From the NCBI RefSeq assembly GCF_905147365.1, contig NC_056415.1, forward strand, positions 11,426,001 to 11,490,000: DNA of 64,000 bases, given 5' to 3'. The stretch is from Aricia agestis (lineage: Eukaryota > Arthropoda > Insecta > Lepidoptera > Lycaenidae). Each line of letters starts with the position of its first letter. The stretch's first letter is position 1. Under the pieces are notes generated by a model that ran no database searches, had not been told where the DNA came from, and saw only the letters and a program-made list of their open reading frames with translations. A program made the position numbers and the translations under genes. Shown in pieces: positions 54,137 to 64,000 of the stretch.

Positions 54137-55181
54137 CTAGCTGACCCGGCGAACTTCGTACCGCCTAACAGTCAATTGAATGTCGTGTTACTTTTTAGCT
54201 GAACTAATTTAGGCTTTGATGAACGTAAAACAATGATACAAAATAATATACTTATTTATATAGATAGAAAATAAAAAGTATTTTATTATGATGAATGATG
54301 ATGAAAACATACATACAGAATGAGAATAAGAATAAAAAATAATAATTAAGTACTTCAAACTCATGTCAGAAAAAAATTATTGAAAACTATGTTGTGCAGA
54401 TTGGGAAAAAAAATAAAACTCGTATTAATTCAATATCCGAAATATAATAAAAAGGCCCATTCACTGCAGGACTGCCGTGCTGTCCTGCCGTGAATGGGCC
54501 CTTTAACAGTGCCTGAACTTTCGAGACATAGACAATAGCTCAAAGAGTATATAACCACTACGTATGAATAGCTTATCAAGAAAAATCATAGACAACCTAT
54601 AAAAAGAAAATTACACTTTTGTTAACCTGTAGATTTTTTTTCCTCAATCTTATAACCTTTACGAATTGATTTTTTATTCCCTAAATTCCGTTCCTTTCCG
54701 ATGATTTTATGTTTTTACTGTAGAATAAATCTTAGGTATTATTTTCGGGAATTAAAAATTAAATAATTAATAAATAATTTTCGAAAATTAATGTCTAAAA
54801 CAAACAAATATAACAGTACCTGAACTTTGTAGACATTTTACGAAAAATAAATTTCTGAACGCGCACATTTCAGAAAAAAATAAAGTTGTGGCTTAAATGT
54901 CTCAGCAACCAGGCCATGAGCTCCAAAAAAATAAATATTTGTTACACTATTTGACAGGATTGGACAACAAATGTTTGACATGTAATAAACAAATCAGCAT
55001 CTATTGAAATGATTAAGTATTCATTACACATATCGAGTTTTCATTGTTTTAAAGATGTATTCTGCTATTCGGGACGGAAACAAATCCAACAAATCAAAAA
55101 CCATGGCAATCGGTCCAGCCGTTCTCGAGTTATAAGTGTTGTAACAAACACGACTTTCTTTTATATATATATATATATATA
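54137..55181 (-). mobile_element. Helitron copy 2, without helicase
   Basis: Ends A|TCTATATATATATATATA (55181) and GCCGGGTCAGCTAG|T (54137) equal those of copy 1, as do about 290 bases at the 3' side and 450 at the 5' side. The helicase segment is missing and replaced by about 270 bases that include the hairpin at 54454. Confidence 0.85.
54454..54500. mobile_element. Minimal palindromic hairpin element, copy 2
   Basis: GGCCCATTCACTGCAGGACT and its inverse around GCCGTGCT; matches 12359-12404 with two or three differences. Confidence 0.7.
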
Positions 55182-55339
55182 GATATGTATAATATTTGAC
55201 ATCTGTATACAACAGAATGAATTTCGGAAATGGTAGGTGAATTCTGAAATTATAGGAGATGCTTATAATTAATTAGATTTTCAGAAAGATAGTTTCTCTA
55301 GCTGGTAATCTTACCCACTCATTTAAAAACACACCCTTT
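55182..55339. other. Short interval, nothing recognised
   Basis: AT-rich DNA between two elements. Confidence 0.3.
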
Positions 55340-55945
55340 GTTTACTTGAAATATTGTTTTATAGTAAGTATTAGTTTTGCCCATATTATTTCATTAAAGA
55401 CATATAAGTGACTAAATACTTATTTAGCACCATGGCAACGTCCATCGCTATCCCATCGCACAAACAATGGTCGCCGTCAGTCTCGAGTTGTAATAATTTA
55501 CTATTAGGTATTTATTCAATAAATGCATTTATCAATATAAAAAGTAGCCAGTAGCCGATTCTCAGACTTACTGAATATGCGTATAAATAATAATATAATA
55601 TAATATCTATGGACGCTTCACACCACGTCAGTCTGGCCCCGTGCTAAGTACCTAAAGGTCTTGTGTTACAGGTACCAGACAACGGAAATATATTTAATAC
55701 TCTTATACTATACATATATTTAAGATTTTTATTATATCATACACATATTTAATACACATCCAGACCCGGGAACATTGAAAACTTTTTGTTCCGTCGGCGG
55801 GATTCGAACCCGCGACCCCCGGCTTGAGCTACCGACGCGCTCACCACTGAGCCACAGAGGTCGTCAAAATAAAATTTGGTTAAAATTAGTAAAGCCGTTT
55901 CGGAGGAGTACGCGGCCTAACATTGTGACACGAGAATTTTATAGC
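55340..55945 (-). mobile_element. Diverged copy of the 34034-37244 Helitron-like element, with SINE insertion
   Basis: Shares CACCATGGCAACGTCCATCG, ACAATGGTCGCCGTCAGTCT, CAGTAGCCGATTCTCAGACT and GGAGTACGCGGCCTAACATT. Neither TC nor CTAG end is preserved. It contains a SINE (55603-55866) but no tRNA gene. Confidence 0.6.
55603..55866 (-). mobile_element. tRNA-derived SINE (GACGACC family), copy 2, reverse
   Basis: B box GGTTCGAATCC (complement of GGATTCGAACC at 55799-55809) and A box TGGCTCAGTGG; body and tail as at 44435. The acceptor stem cannot form, so it is not a tRNA gene. Confidence 0.85.
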
Positions 55946-56650
55946 AATTAAAAAAATGCATGAGATTCGTTTCCAACAATTTAGATACATAATATTTTGT
56001 TATCATGAATAACCATGAAGGTAAATAATATCTACATAGTTATTTTAGGAATTTATTATTATTTGAGGAACATTCCGCAAGCTTAGGTACCCCGTGCCAA
56101 ACTATTAGGGGGCTTTCCATTCTTACTCCAACACGACCATAGTCAACGACGACGGTATTTTTATTTTTATTGAGTAAGTAAGATAAAAAGGACTCTGTGC
56201 GTATGTATGTATTAATCTAGAGCGTATATTGCTATTATGTCACGTTAAAATCGTTTCAGTATTTTTCTACTCTGAATCATGAAAAGAAAAAAGCAAAGTT
56301 TGAAAATGAGACATTGGCATTGATTCCAACCTACCCGATGAGCACACTTAGTTTTATCAAAATTGGCCTTACCCTTTCAGATAATTTCATATAATATTAT
56401 TAGGAGAAATTAATAAAAGTCCGAATAATTCTAAAACCAGCATAAAAAACAATAGGCTGTAATCCTAGTGCGTATGCGTCCCTAGTACATGGAAATACGT
56501 TAAACATTATCCCAATAAATTATTATTCGACCATTAACATATCCTACGGCAGAATTTATACTCAATACCTAAGGTACACTTTTTTGACACGTATTGTGGA
56601 GCATGTTTTTTGACGGAGTTACTTTTCCTTAGTTTTTATTATTCGTAGTA
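55946..56650. other. Intergenic, no gene recognised
   Basis: AT-rich, no supportable feature. Confidence 0.35.
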
Positions 56651-56848
56651 TTCGGAGCGTGCGAAGTGGGTGGAGGGGGTAATCGGAACGTGCACGTCAG
56701 TAGTGACATATTTTAAAAGAAGTTTTAAGTGGTTTTAGGGGCATGTGTCAAAAAATAAACAACAAGAGTTTGTTTATTTTGTAAATATTAAAGCAAATAA
56801 AATATATATAGAACAATAATTAATGGTATTTGGGTTATATTTAGTTAA

Positions 56849-57053
56849 AAACTACTTGTGGAAAATGGTTTTGAGTGTGTAAAACACCCAATAAGTTTCA
56901 AGGCCCAATCTATACTAAAAGGAAATAAATTGGTGTTAGCAGGACATGTAAGGGATGTAGAAGAGCTAAGAACTAATGGCAATGTTATTTAATTCGAGCC
57001 AATATAATTCGCCGAACATCGGTGACTTTAGCACCCTATGAAACAAGTTCAAA
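56849..57053 (+). pseudogene. Fragment of a transposon-associated SWIM/YqaJ-type protein
   Basis: KLLVENGFECVKHPISFKAQ, then ILKGNKLVLAGHVRDVEEL and RTNGNVI, stop at 56990; after a frame change (56992 on) IRANIIRRTSVTLAPYETSS. The AGHV-DV-E and (Q/R)TSVT-APY segments are, from memory, conserved just before the SWIM zinc-binding region of YqaJ-nuclease-like transposon proteins. No zinc ligands or nuclease residues remain. A GT donor (GTAAGT) follows at 57054, but no matching next exon was found. Confidence 0.5.
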
Positions 57054-57248
57054 CGTAAGTAGGTACTCAACCAACCAAAAAACGTAACTAAACATTTGGA
57101 TAAAGCAAGTCTAAACATTTTTATTCATTCTTACAGATAGATAATAATGATCGGCCATCGGGTTGTTGCTGGAGTAAAATGCAGCTGCGTTTATAACCAG
57201 CTGCTGCTTAACGGCCGTTCCCAATATTTGATCTATCTCTGTTACTGA

Positions 57249-57278
57249 TTTTTGTTACTGATTAATCAGTAACAAAAA
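57249..57278. repeat. Perfect 30-bp palindrome
   Basis: TTTTTGTTACTGATT directly followed by its exact inverse, inside the decayed transposon. Confidence 0.7.
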
Positions 57279-57474
57279 TACGAACAATACTTTATACTTG
57301 AAAAAAATAAATGTGATGTTTTTAAAAATCTTGTTTTTATTTATTTTTTACAACATTAATACTCTTGAAGAAAATCGGAGTCTGTAAATTTACCAAAACA
57401 CTGCAAACATTCTTCATGTTTCTGAGTTAGGTACACTTTCAATCAATGAGTTTCTAAAATAGTAACATAGAATA

Positions 57475-57703
57475 TCATTGCTTTCACTATGGATTCTTAC
57501 TCGAGCAATATCATAAGTCCTTTCGGTTTCCTCTTGAGAGTACTCGTTTTATTTTGCTCAAAATGGGGACATAATAATTTTTACTTTTTTACTCCTTTCA
57601 TCTAAAACTTGCTAACTTAAAAACCTTTTTCATTCAATACTCTATCTCCAGCTTCTAAAAGATCAGTTAAACCAGAAGTAGTATCTGGTTTATCGTCATT
57701 TGT
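57475..57703 (-). pseudogene. DDE_Tnp_4-like transposase remnant
   Basis: The minus strand 57703-57617 reads TNDDKPDTTSGLTDLLEAGD then RVLNEKGF and a stop; after about 80 disrupted bases 57536-57475 reads QEETERTYDIARVRIHSESN. The first piece matches the pattern SGf-DLLE-GD-VLADKGF around the third catalytic region of Harbinger/THAP-associated transposases; the second matches the R-IA-VRIHVER segment after it. ADKGF is NEKGF here and RIHVER is RIHSES, with stops and a frameshift, so it is inactive. Confidence 0.6.
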
Positions 57704-58091
57704 GAGTCACTATTTCTTCCACCTGATAGGTACTTTGGATTTAAATGAAATATTCTATGAAACTATCACTGCAAGTTTTGTCCAGAGAAAGAGAGACCAT
57801 GGTGATCCATCATTCATCAACACTAAAATAATAGTTAGATACTCAATTAATATCTTTATAAAATGCAACTCAAATAAAATTGACTTGATAATGCAATTTT
57901 AGGTTATATCGAATCACATACTTTTTCATTTTTACAGCAGCTATCCATTTATATCTGATCTAATTTCCTAGTGGATTTAGGAAAAACATTAAATTTGTAT
58001 ACTGACTACCTATTTCTGCTGTTATTTTTGCAGTCTACGATACAAAAATAATTAAGACCAATTTCTAAAAATTTCAAAACAAGATTGACAT

Positions 58092-58264
58092 GTTTGATTG
58101 ACTATTAGCTGAGCCCCTTTGGTTGCATATTTTTGCCGCGGCAAGCGTGGCAATCGCTTTCTTTACCCCCTCCACCCACTTCGCACGCTCCGAAGAGAAA
58201 GCGATTGCCGCGCTTGCCGCGGCAAAAATATGCAAAAAAATAGGCTCAGCTAATAGTCAAACAA
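58092..58264. mobile_element. Palindromic MITE whose loop is one of the 31-bp repeats
   Basis: Arms GATTGACTATTAGCTGAGCC, TTGCATATTTTTGCCGCGGC and AAGCG...GGCAATCGCTTTCT pair almost perfectly with 58195-58264. The loop is exactly 58164-58194. TTTGaTTGACTATTAGC / GCTAATAGTCAAACAAA close the element. Confidence 0.75.
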
Positions 58265-58804
58265 ACTTCATTAATTCCTCTTACAATACGGAGTTGTATT
58301 ACGAAAATTGTCAACTAGTACAGAATGGGGTAGACACTGCGAAGACGGTGGTGTAAATTGATTACGTCGCTACGTGGCTTGTCTACGAAGCTTTTTCTTA
58401 ATGCACAAAGAAAGAAGGAAAATAGTATTTGTTTGGTATAAAAATATTTTACAAAAATATCGACGCTATAAGCTATAAGCAAATTCAGTACCAAAATTAC
58501 AGTTTAAAAGTAACACCAAATTGATTCTTATTCAGAAATGGCGAGAATGAATTTGTATTGTTTTCAGCAGGTTTTCCAAGACAATAGTAAGTGTGTATTC
58601 ATTGTATAAGTATTGTGTTAATTATTGTACCTACTACCTATAGTCTGAGCTTACTTTGATAAAAGTATAAAGTGTGAGCTTATTTTGATCTTAGTATCGC
58701 CATTATGGTATTGCTAACGGCTATGAGATTTATTTACATAAATTTTTAAACTAATAACTTACTTTAATTTAGAGTATTAATTCCCTGACTGTAGACTATA
58801 GTAC
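58265..58804. other. Intergenic, no gene recognised
   Basis: AT-rich; TGTGAGCTTA(C/T)TTTGAT is partly duplicated near 58645-58690. Nothing else. Confidence 0.35.
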
Positions 58805-58858
58805 AATTTGATACTTTCTTGCCTATTAATACAATCTGTAGTAAGAAAGTATCAAATT
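58805..58858. repeat. Inverted repeat AATTTGATACTTTCTT
   Basis: 16-bp perfect arms, 22-base loop. Confidence 0.65.
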
Positions 58859-59509
58859 CATGAGAAATTATTCTAAATGTTAACCAATGAAGTATACAAA
58901 ACTTGAATCAGAATTTCATCCCTCCCCAAGGCCTTGTAAATCATAATAACTAATAAAATAATTAAACCAAAACTTCCCAGGGCTACCAAACTTCTAAAAC
59001 ACTTCCCCTTTGGAACAGGCGGGAAAGTTTCGCATAGAAAAACTTAAGAAGAAAATGTTGCTTTGAAATATCTTTTCTTTATAAATGGTAAATAATTCAA
59101 ATAGTTTGAAAGTTTTTTCTTTTCCTTTATTTTCTCCATGAACCTACATTTCTATGAAATGAATGTTTCATAAAACTGTGTATAATTTTCTGTTGTGTAA
59201 GGTTTTTCAATTAGAAACCTATATTATTTTTTTACTTTCTACACCTAAATGTTTTTTGTGTAATAACTAATAAGACTTTTATTAAAATAAAATATGACGT
59301 GTACTCTTGCGTGTATGTGTGTGTAATCATGTGACAGCTTCTAAATCAATCTTTTCGACTAAGTGTGATTGATGATTCATTTCGAGTAACAGATTACACA
59401 TCCCGTAATTGTGTTTGGAAAATAAAATATGTAACGTGCCTTCAAGAAACGAAAATGTTTTGGATTAAGAATATTTCATAACGATTAATCAAAATTAAAT
59501 AGTTTTTTT
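58859..59509. other. Intergenic, no gene recognised
   Basis: AT-rich DNA with no supported feature. Confidence 0.35.
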
Positions 59510-60740
59510 TTAATTAAATAAGGGGGCAAACGAGCAAACGGGTCACCTGATGGTAAGCAACTACCGTCGCCCATGGACACTCGCAACATCAGAAGAGCTG
59601 CAGGTGCGTTGCCGGCCTTTTAAGAGGGAATACGCTCTTTTCTTGAAGGTTTGCAGGTCGTATTACAGTTCATTCCAGAGTTTTACAGTGCGCGGCAGAA
59701 AGTTACGCGAAAAACGCACTGTGGAAGACTGCCACTCATCAAGGTGATGAGGATGGTATGTTTTTCACGTGGGACGATAGCGAAAAGTTGCAGGTGGTAT
59801 GATTCCGAACAATTCCTCAGAGCACTCCCCGTGATACAACCGATAGAGGATGCAGAGTGAAGCTACATCTCGGCGTAATTCCAAGGGGCCCAAGCTGTTT
59901 GAAACACTATGGCAGTCAACAATTCGAGCAGCCCTTCGTTGGATACGATCCAGAGGGAGCAGTTGGTATTTTGGCGCCCCTGCCCAGAGATGAGAACAAT
60001 ATTCCGAAATAGGCCGAACCTGTGCCTTGAAGAGTTGTAGGCGTTGGTCCGGACTGAAGTACTGTCTCGCTCTGCTAAGAACACCAAACTTCTTCGAGGA
60101 TCGGGTGCACCAAGGGCGCACAATAGGCGGGATTCTGTCAGGCCCACTCGACTTTTGGATATCAAGGAAACAGAGGCCTTTTCGCACTGAGTGCTGATGA
60201 AACCGAATATCCGACATGATGCTCGTGCATCGCAGTATGGTCGGCGGTTTCTGCCCTCCGTCATCCAGGGTCGAGTTTGACGCAAAGAGCTTGTCCATAC
60301 ACACACACTCCAGCTTTGGGTAGAAAGGAGTGCCCGAGGTGATACCCTGGGTGGGAAAGGTATGATGTGTCACTCGGAGATGATATCTGCGTCTCGGTTA
60401 AAAAGAGCAAAGCCAGCTTTGCCGTCTCAAGGTGGTAATGGGCGGCATTAAGGTTGGAGTGTAATCCCCTGATATTACAAAAGTCCATGTTTAATATCGA
60501 GGGGGGTGCCTTTGTGTGTTTGCTCTTGCCCCAAGCAGATTGGAGCGCAGTTTTGCCCTCCCTAGAATACGAGGGGCAGCCCGGACGTTCACGTTCAGTT
60601 CCAGGAGTTCCTGAGCATGGACGTCCAGAGAGGGATTCTCCAATGCAGTTGGTACCCTACTGGGGTAAGGTAAGCGCTGTTTCACGCCGGTTTTCTGTAA
60701 GGCCGTGGTATTTCTCCAAAATTGTGGTATTTGTGTGGCC
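59510..60740 (-). mobile_element. Internally deleted LINE (parent of the SIDE repeats)
   Basis: Read on the minus strand: 5' region with GGAGAAATACCACGGCCTTA and CAGAAAACCGGCGTGAAACA (60720-60670), a spacer ending in the frame preceding ORF2, the endonuclease start at 60488, a large deletion near 60260, the RT C-terminal region to about 59620, then AAAAGGCCGGCAACGCACCT and the 3' tail GCCCCCTTATTTAATT plus A's at 59510. Both terminal regions are those of the short SIDE repeats. Confidence 0.85.
59600..60488 (-). pseudogene. Broken ORF2 (endonuclease start + RT end) of the LINE
   Basis: The 60488 ATG begins MDFCNIRGLHSNLNAAHYHL and continues ETAKLALLFLTETQISSPSD, the N-terminus of an apurinic-type endonuclease. 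It ends at about GVCVYG, where a deletion removes the rest of the endonuclease and most of RT. The other frame (60373-59765) resumes in the RT thumb: FGVLSRARQYFSPDQRLQLF, KAQVRPISEYCSHLWAGAPK, DRIQRRAARIV and SLCILYRLYHGECSEELFGI. After another frameshift near 59765 it reads HPHHLDEWQSSTVRFSRNFL, then LLKGRQRTCSSSDVASVHGR and the stop. The group is an endonuclease-type LINE (Jockey/CR1-like; clade not fixed). No catalytic RT box remains. Confidence 0.85.
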
Positions 60741-61466
60741 ATAATCCTATTTTTACAACCTATCTTCCTATTTAACTAACTTTGGGGTGAATTTTTGTAA
60801 AATCCTTTATAATTGATGCTTACATCATAAAAGCGTAATCGTAATCGTAATCGTTCCGTATCTACGAAATTTCAAGTATCTAACTTTAAGTTTTTAGCCT
60901 TTGCGTATACAACATAAAATACGATTGAAAATAGTGATCTATATGTTTAAAAATATAAATATTAAATATATACATTAAATATACTGTTGAGGACAGCGGC
61001 CTCGCACCCGATAAACACATAGTGAGTGCATACAGACTTGTTAACAGTGAAATATGAAAATAAACTCAGTGCAAAATAAGTGTTTTTCAAAATAAACTTT
61101 AGAAGTGAACTGTGATAAATCATGGATAAATCTGTGGCTCCCTAAGAGGTAAAAAGTTGTTATTTTTATAAAGTAGAACGTTAACTAATAAGTACCAGAA
61201 AATTAGTGTCTGAAAAATAAATAGTTCGGAAAATATTAGGAAAAATGTGTTAAAAAACGATGTAAATTGTATTAACTTTTATCTTCGCCTAGCTATAACT
61301 ACGTTAAATATAAGTGTTAATATTTAGAATAAGTTGATTATTGTGGAACGATAAATAAAGAATTTCCCGAAATGCGTTTCAATTACCTTGGCTCATGGCA
61401 AAATAAGGAAAATAGCCGCTTCCGATAGTGAAAATAAGACTGAAGAGACGTGCGAATCGGAGCGGC
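60741..61466. other. Intergenic, no gene recognised
   Basis: 60745-60905 resembles the interior of the RTE-like 3' end at 26795 (TTTGTAAAATCCTTTATAAT...). CGTAATCGTAATCGTAATCG is a short tandem at 60834. TGTTGAGGACAGCGGCCTCG at 60984 could be an LTR start, but no partner LTR was found. Confidence 0.35.
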
Positions 61467-61570
61467 TCTCTCTACGGCATTGCCGCGGGCGGGTACCCCG
61501 GAGGGGGCTTCTATACGGCATTGCCGCGGTCGGGTACCTCAGAGGGGCTTTCTATACGGCATTGCCTTGA
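61467..61570. repeat. GC-rich tandem repeat of about 42 bases
   Basis: Two and a half units of CTCTCTACGGCATTGCCGCG / GGCGGGTACCCCGGAGGG. Three overlapping frames stay open over it because of the repeat, so I do not call a gene. Confidence 0.6.
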
Positions 61571-62624
61571 GCCAGGTAAGCGAGATGCGTTTCGGGGCCA
61601 ATGTTCTCCTCGACGACTCGTGTATTATTTACGCCCCCGCTCAGCAAGATATACCGGTGTAGCCTTGGAATCTTCGAGTCCGATCCGAGCCAGCGGCGAA
61701 ACCTATGGGCGAATACAGTCTCAAACATATACACTACCTTTTTATTCATTGGTCGTTAGATCGTATTAAGCAGCAATAACAAGATGACTTATCTTGATGG
61801 GAAGAAAAAAAAGTTTTGTAGCAATCTATAAAGCATGTGAAAGTTGGCAGCCCTGGCTTAAGATTAGATCAGGAGTTCGCGAGTGCAGCCCACCGCTGAA
61901 CATAAAACTTTAATGAGTTTTGTCTCTTGTTATCTTAAGACCGGTTCCAAACTTTTAGGTATATTTATTGGACCCTACTTTGAATCCTCGCGATACCCGT
62001 TTGAAACAAAATGTTCTATATTGTCGCATACATGATACAACTTGCTCAGAAAGTTTTTAGGTCTCTTTGCAAGAGACATGTTTTTTAGGGAATAACATAA
62101 AAAATGGAATAAAATTATTTTTAATGTGCCTACAAAAGAATATCTTTTATTTCATTCTGTATAAAATAAGTAATAAAAATTATTATGAATTTCAATACGA
62201 GTAGGTAATTCTTTTTAATTGTATATCGAATGAATTTCTTTAATTTTTTATTTTAATAAACAAAAATATGTTTATTTAAATAAGATATTAAAGAAATTTG
62301 TTATTATTTATAGTATGGTATTATTATTTATAGTATAGTAATAAAATAGGTGATATAAAGTGTAATTATTAATAATTCGATAATTAACAATTAAGTACTT
62401 ATTGTACTTTCTTCTGTTAGTCTTATTGACTTAGACTGTGAGGTCGTGGATAGATTAAATAAATGAAATTCACTTTTATATTGCGCTTTATTTAGGTTAA
62501 GCGCATTCGGTAAGGCACGTCTATACTCCGAGGAGTAAAGGAGAGAAGGTGTAAAATATTTAACAGTAAAATAAACTGTGACCTGCAGGGTGAACAAAAA
62601 AACGTTCCCATGCCAAATGTGAAC
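61571..62624. other. Intergenic, no gene recognised
   Basis: AT-rich beyond 61800; no supported feature. Confidence 0.35.
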
Positions 62625-62876
62625 CTGACCATTTAAACTAAAAGCAGCCTATAATAAATTATAGTTTTATGGCTTTGGTAACATTGTGTACCCTTGTTTT
62701 AAGAATTATTAGTCGTTTATTAAACTTCACACAATTTCTTGACAGCAAGGTTAACATGTGGCCTGTGGGACTCAAATGGTACTTCACTTTCTCAGAACCT
62801 AAATCTTTCAATACGATATCAAAAGACAGGAATTTTTGTATTCGAATTTAAGTAAATTCGACACGCCCCCTCAAAA
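62625..62876 (-). mobile_element. Possible 3' LTR and polypurine tract of a Copia element
   Basis: The minus strand reads TTTTTGAGGGGGCG (polypurine-like) then TGTCGAATTTACTTAAATTC from 62862, with TTAATAAACGAC (polyadenylation signal) further on. GAGGGGG followed by TGT is the usual Copia 3' LTR junction. The LTR end is not determined. Confidence 0.4.
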
Positions 62877-63150
62877 ATTAATGTCTTTTGAATTAAATTC
62901 AAAAGTAATATAAACCTAAAATAAAATTGCCTAAATCTCAAAACAATAAAAATAATTTAAATTAAGTATAATTTAAAATTACATTGAGTAATACCTAATT
63001 GACGAACCTTCCGTGCACTTTAACCTTGAAATCCGGGGAGATACAAAATGATCCAACATTCATTGCTAGGATGAGGGAAACCCCAGAAAAACCTCACCAG
63101 ATCATTAAATAATTAATTACTATTAGTATTTATTGAAACATTATAAAACA

Positions 63151-63531
63151 TTATTCTTCCACATTCGTGTCCCGCAGGTCGCGGAACCTGGCTGCTGGCA
63201 ACGGCTCGGTCAGCATGTCCACGATCAGGTTATCTGTTGAAATATATTTCAAAATTATTGTCTTATTCACACATTATTCTCGGGAGAAGTGATATTTAAC
63301 GTCTATATGTTTGTAACTCTTGTAACTCAATGGATTATATTTTGCAATAATAATACATCCATTATTATCTCTTCGTACCTCTATATTAATAAAGGTTCTT
63401 TAATTTCAATATTAATGCTAGTAGCTGAAGTCCTTAACCACAGAGCCTCTTTAACGGCTTCATACAGAACCATAATATATTCGGCTTCTGTCGACGAGAC
63501 TGCTACTGAAACTTGCCTCTTAGAGTTCACA
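63151..63531 (-). pseudogene. Copia-type RNase H / pol C-terminus, decayed
   Basis: Minus-strand translation by eye gives VNSKRQVSVAVSSTEAEYIM, VLYEAVKEALWLRTSATSIN, a stop after EPLLI, then with a frame change EDNNGCIIIAKY, KSYKHIDVKYHFSRE, stop, then LKYISTDNLIVDMLTEPLPA and ARFRDLRD to TAA 63151. SSTEAEY, EDN-GCI, KHIDVKYHF and DMLTEPLP are the successive landmarks of Copia RNase H and the end of pol. Stops and frameshifts make it inactive. The presumed LTR follows about 280 bases downstream on the same strand. Confidence 0.85.
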
Positions 63532-64000
63532 AACATACAACATACTTATTGTACATTCATACATACAACATAAATAATAAAAACTGTTGTAGTTTCTCTA
63601 AGTGAGTTATCACTTCCTCCCTAATTTGAATTGACATAATATCCCGTAAATAAATTATCAATTAGTTTATCTGTATAATATTATTAATTTCAGATTTGAT
63701 GTACTTTCTAAATATCTAAGCAAATACTCTTTTTAAACAAGTCAATTGTTATATGTTATTTCTTGTCCATGTGTCTAAGGTCCAAAATCCAAATATAATC
63801 AAGTACATACCATTAAGTACATAAGGCAACCAACACTTCGACATGATGCATTACATAATAATAATTATCTCATCAGATTCCAATGCTTCGAAGTTAACTT
63901 TCATTTCTAAAAGTAGCAAGTATGGATTAAAATCCATCATATTAAACTTGTTTAATTTTGCTATTATATTATATTATTATGTACTCTGGTCCTAGTTATC
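63532..64000. other. AT-rich end of the window
   Basis: Upstream Copia sequence could not be followed further; I see nothing supportable. Confidence 0.35.

Larger units (their letters stand above)
56651..58194. mobile_element. Decayed DDE transposon bracketed by exact 31-bp inverted repeats
   Basis: TTCGGAGCGTGCGAAGTGGG continuing to GGAGGGGGTA (56651-56681) is repeated exactly inverted at 58164-58194. Between them lie remnants of two transposon proteins in opposite orientation (next entries). The combination of a DDE_Tnp_4-like transposase and a SWIM/YqaJ-type protein is what ISL2EU-type elements of the Harbinger group encode; that assignment is inference from short fragments. Confidence 0.5.

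Noticed and set aside
55795..55866. Candidate tRNA gene on the minus strand
   Set aside because: Repeated at 44435 with the same non-tRNA body and tail; it is a SINE head.
57356..57432. Possible minus-strand terminal exon (YLTQKHEECLQCFGKFTD ... stop) followed by two AATAAA
   Set aside because: No convincing acceptor or upstream exon; the adjacent 40 bases match a Helitron-like repeat (34065-34112). Left as unproven.
61428..61769. 113-residue ORF rich in Gly/Arg
   Set aside because: Three overlapping frames stay open through a tandem GC-rich repeat; no domain and no homologue that I recognise.
1..64000. CRISPR arrays, operons, ribosome binding sites, bacterial defence or secretion systems
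   Set aside because: Split genes with GT-AG introns, pol III tRNA and insect transposons show this is eukaryotic nuclear DNA; the short tandem repeats found are microsatellites or transposon parts.

Overview
The window is nuclear DNA of a lepidopteran (butterfly or moth). The evidence is an insect RR-type cuticular protein gene and a compact-intron deoxyribose-phosphate aldolase gene in AT-rich DNA. The rest is packed with repeats typical of Lepidoptera: a mag-like LTR element with 77-bp LTRs, TA-flanked MITEs, Helitron-like elements with TC...CTAG ends, and tRNA-derived SINEs. The species cannot be told from the sequence.

Three host genes can be supported. At 106-734 (+) are the last two coding exons of a cuticular protein whose 5' part lies outside the window. 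At 3071-6440 (-) is a complete six-exon gene for deoxyribose-phosphate aldolase (DERA, 300 aa, all catalytic residues present). The two genes converge tail to tail. At 36256-36327 (+) is an intact tRNA-Asp(GTC). I recognise no other host protein-coding exon from 6.5 kb to 64 kb.

The remainder is a graveyard of mobile elements, many nested. (i) 9.3-12.4 kb: a long inverted-repeat element containing a 5'-truncated non-LTR retrotransposon ORF (RT motif YLDD plus a CCHC/restriction-like endonuclease tail). (ii) 14-19.4 kb: hAT-like and palindromic MITEs, and the second copy of a TTAA-flanked element. (iii) 28.7-30.5 kb: a very young, internally deleted mag/Gypsy-type element with identical LTRs, 5-bp target duplication and one uninterrupted gag-RT-integrase-tail ORF. 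(iv) 34.0-37.2 kb: a Helitron-like element whose ends enclose the tRNA-Asp gene. (v) 51.5-55.2 kb: two Helitrons sharing both ends, one with a broken helicase C-terminus and itself sitting in a LINE tail that sits in a tandem-repeat element. (vi) 56.6-58.3 kb: remnants of a DDE transposase and of a SWIM/YqaJ-type transposon protein, bracketed by exact 31-bp inverted repeats. (vii) 59.5-60.7 kb: an internally deleted LINE sharing both ends with eight short dispersed repeats, which are therefore its non-autonomous derivatives. (viii) 62.6-63.5 kb: a decayed Copia element.

I found no coherent new multi-gene system. The observations most worth checking are the tandem array of decoy 3' splice sites in the cuticle gene, the in-frame mag deletion derivative, the tRNA gene between Helitron ends, and the 31-bp inverted repeats around the transposase remnants.
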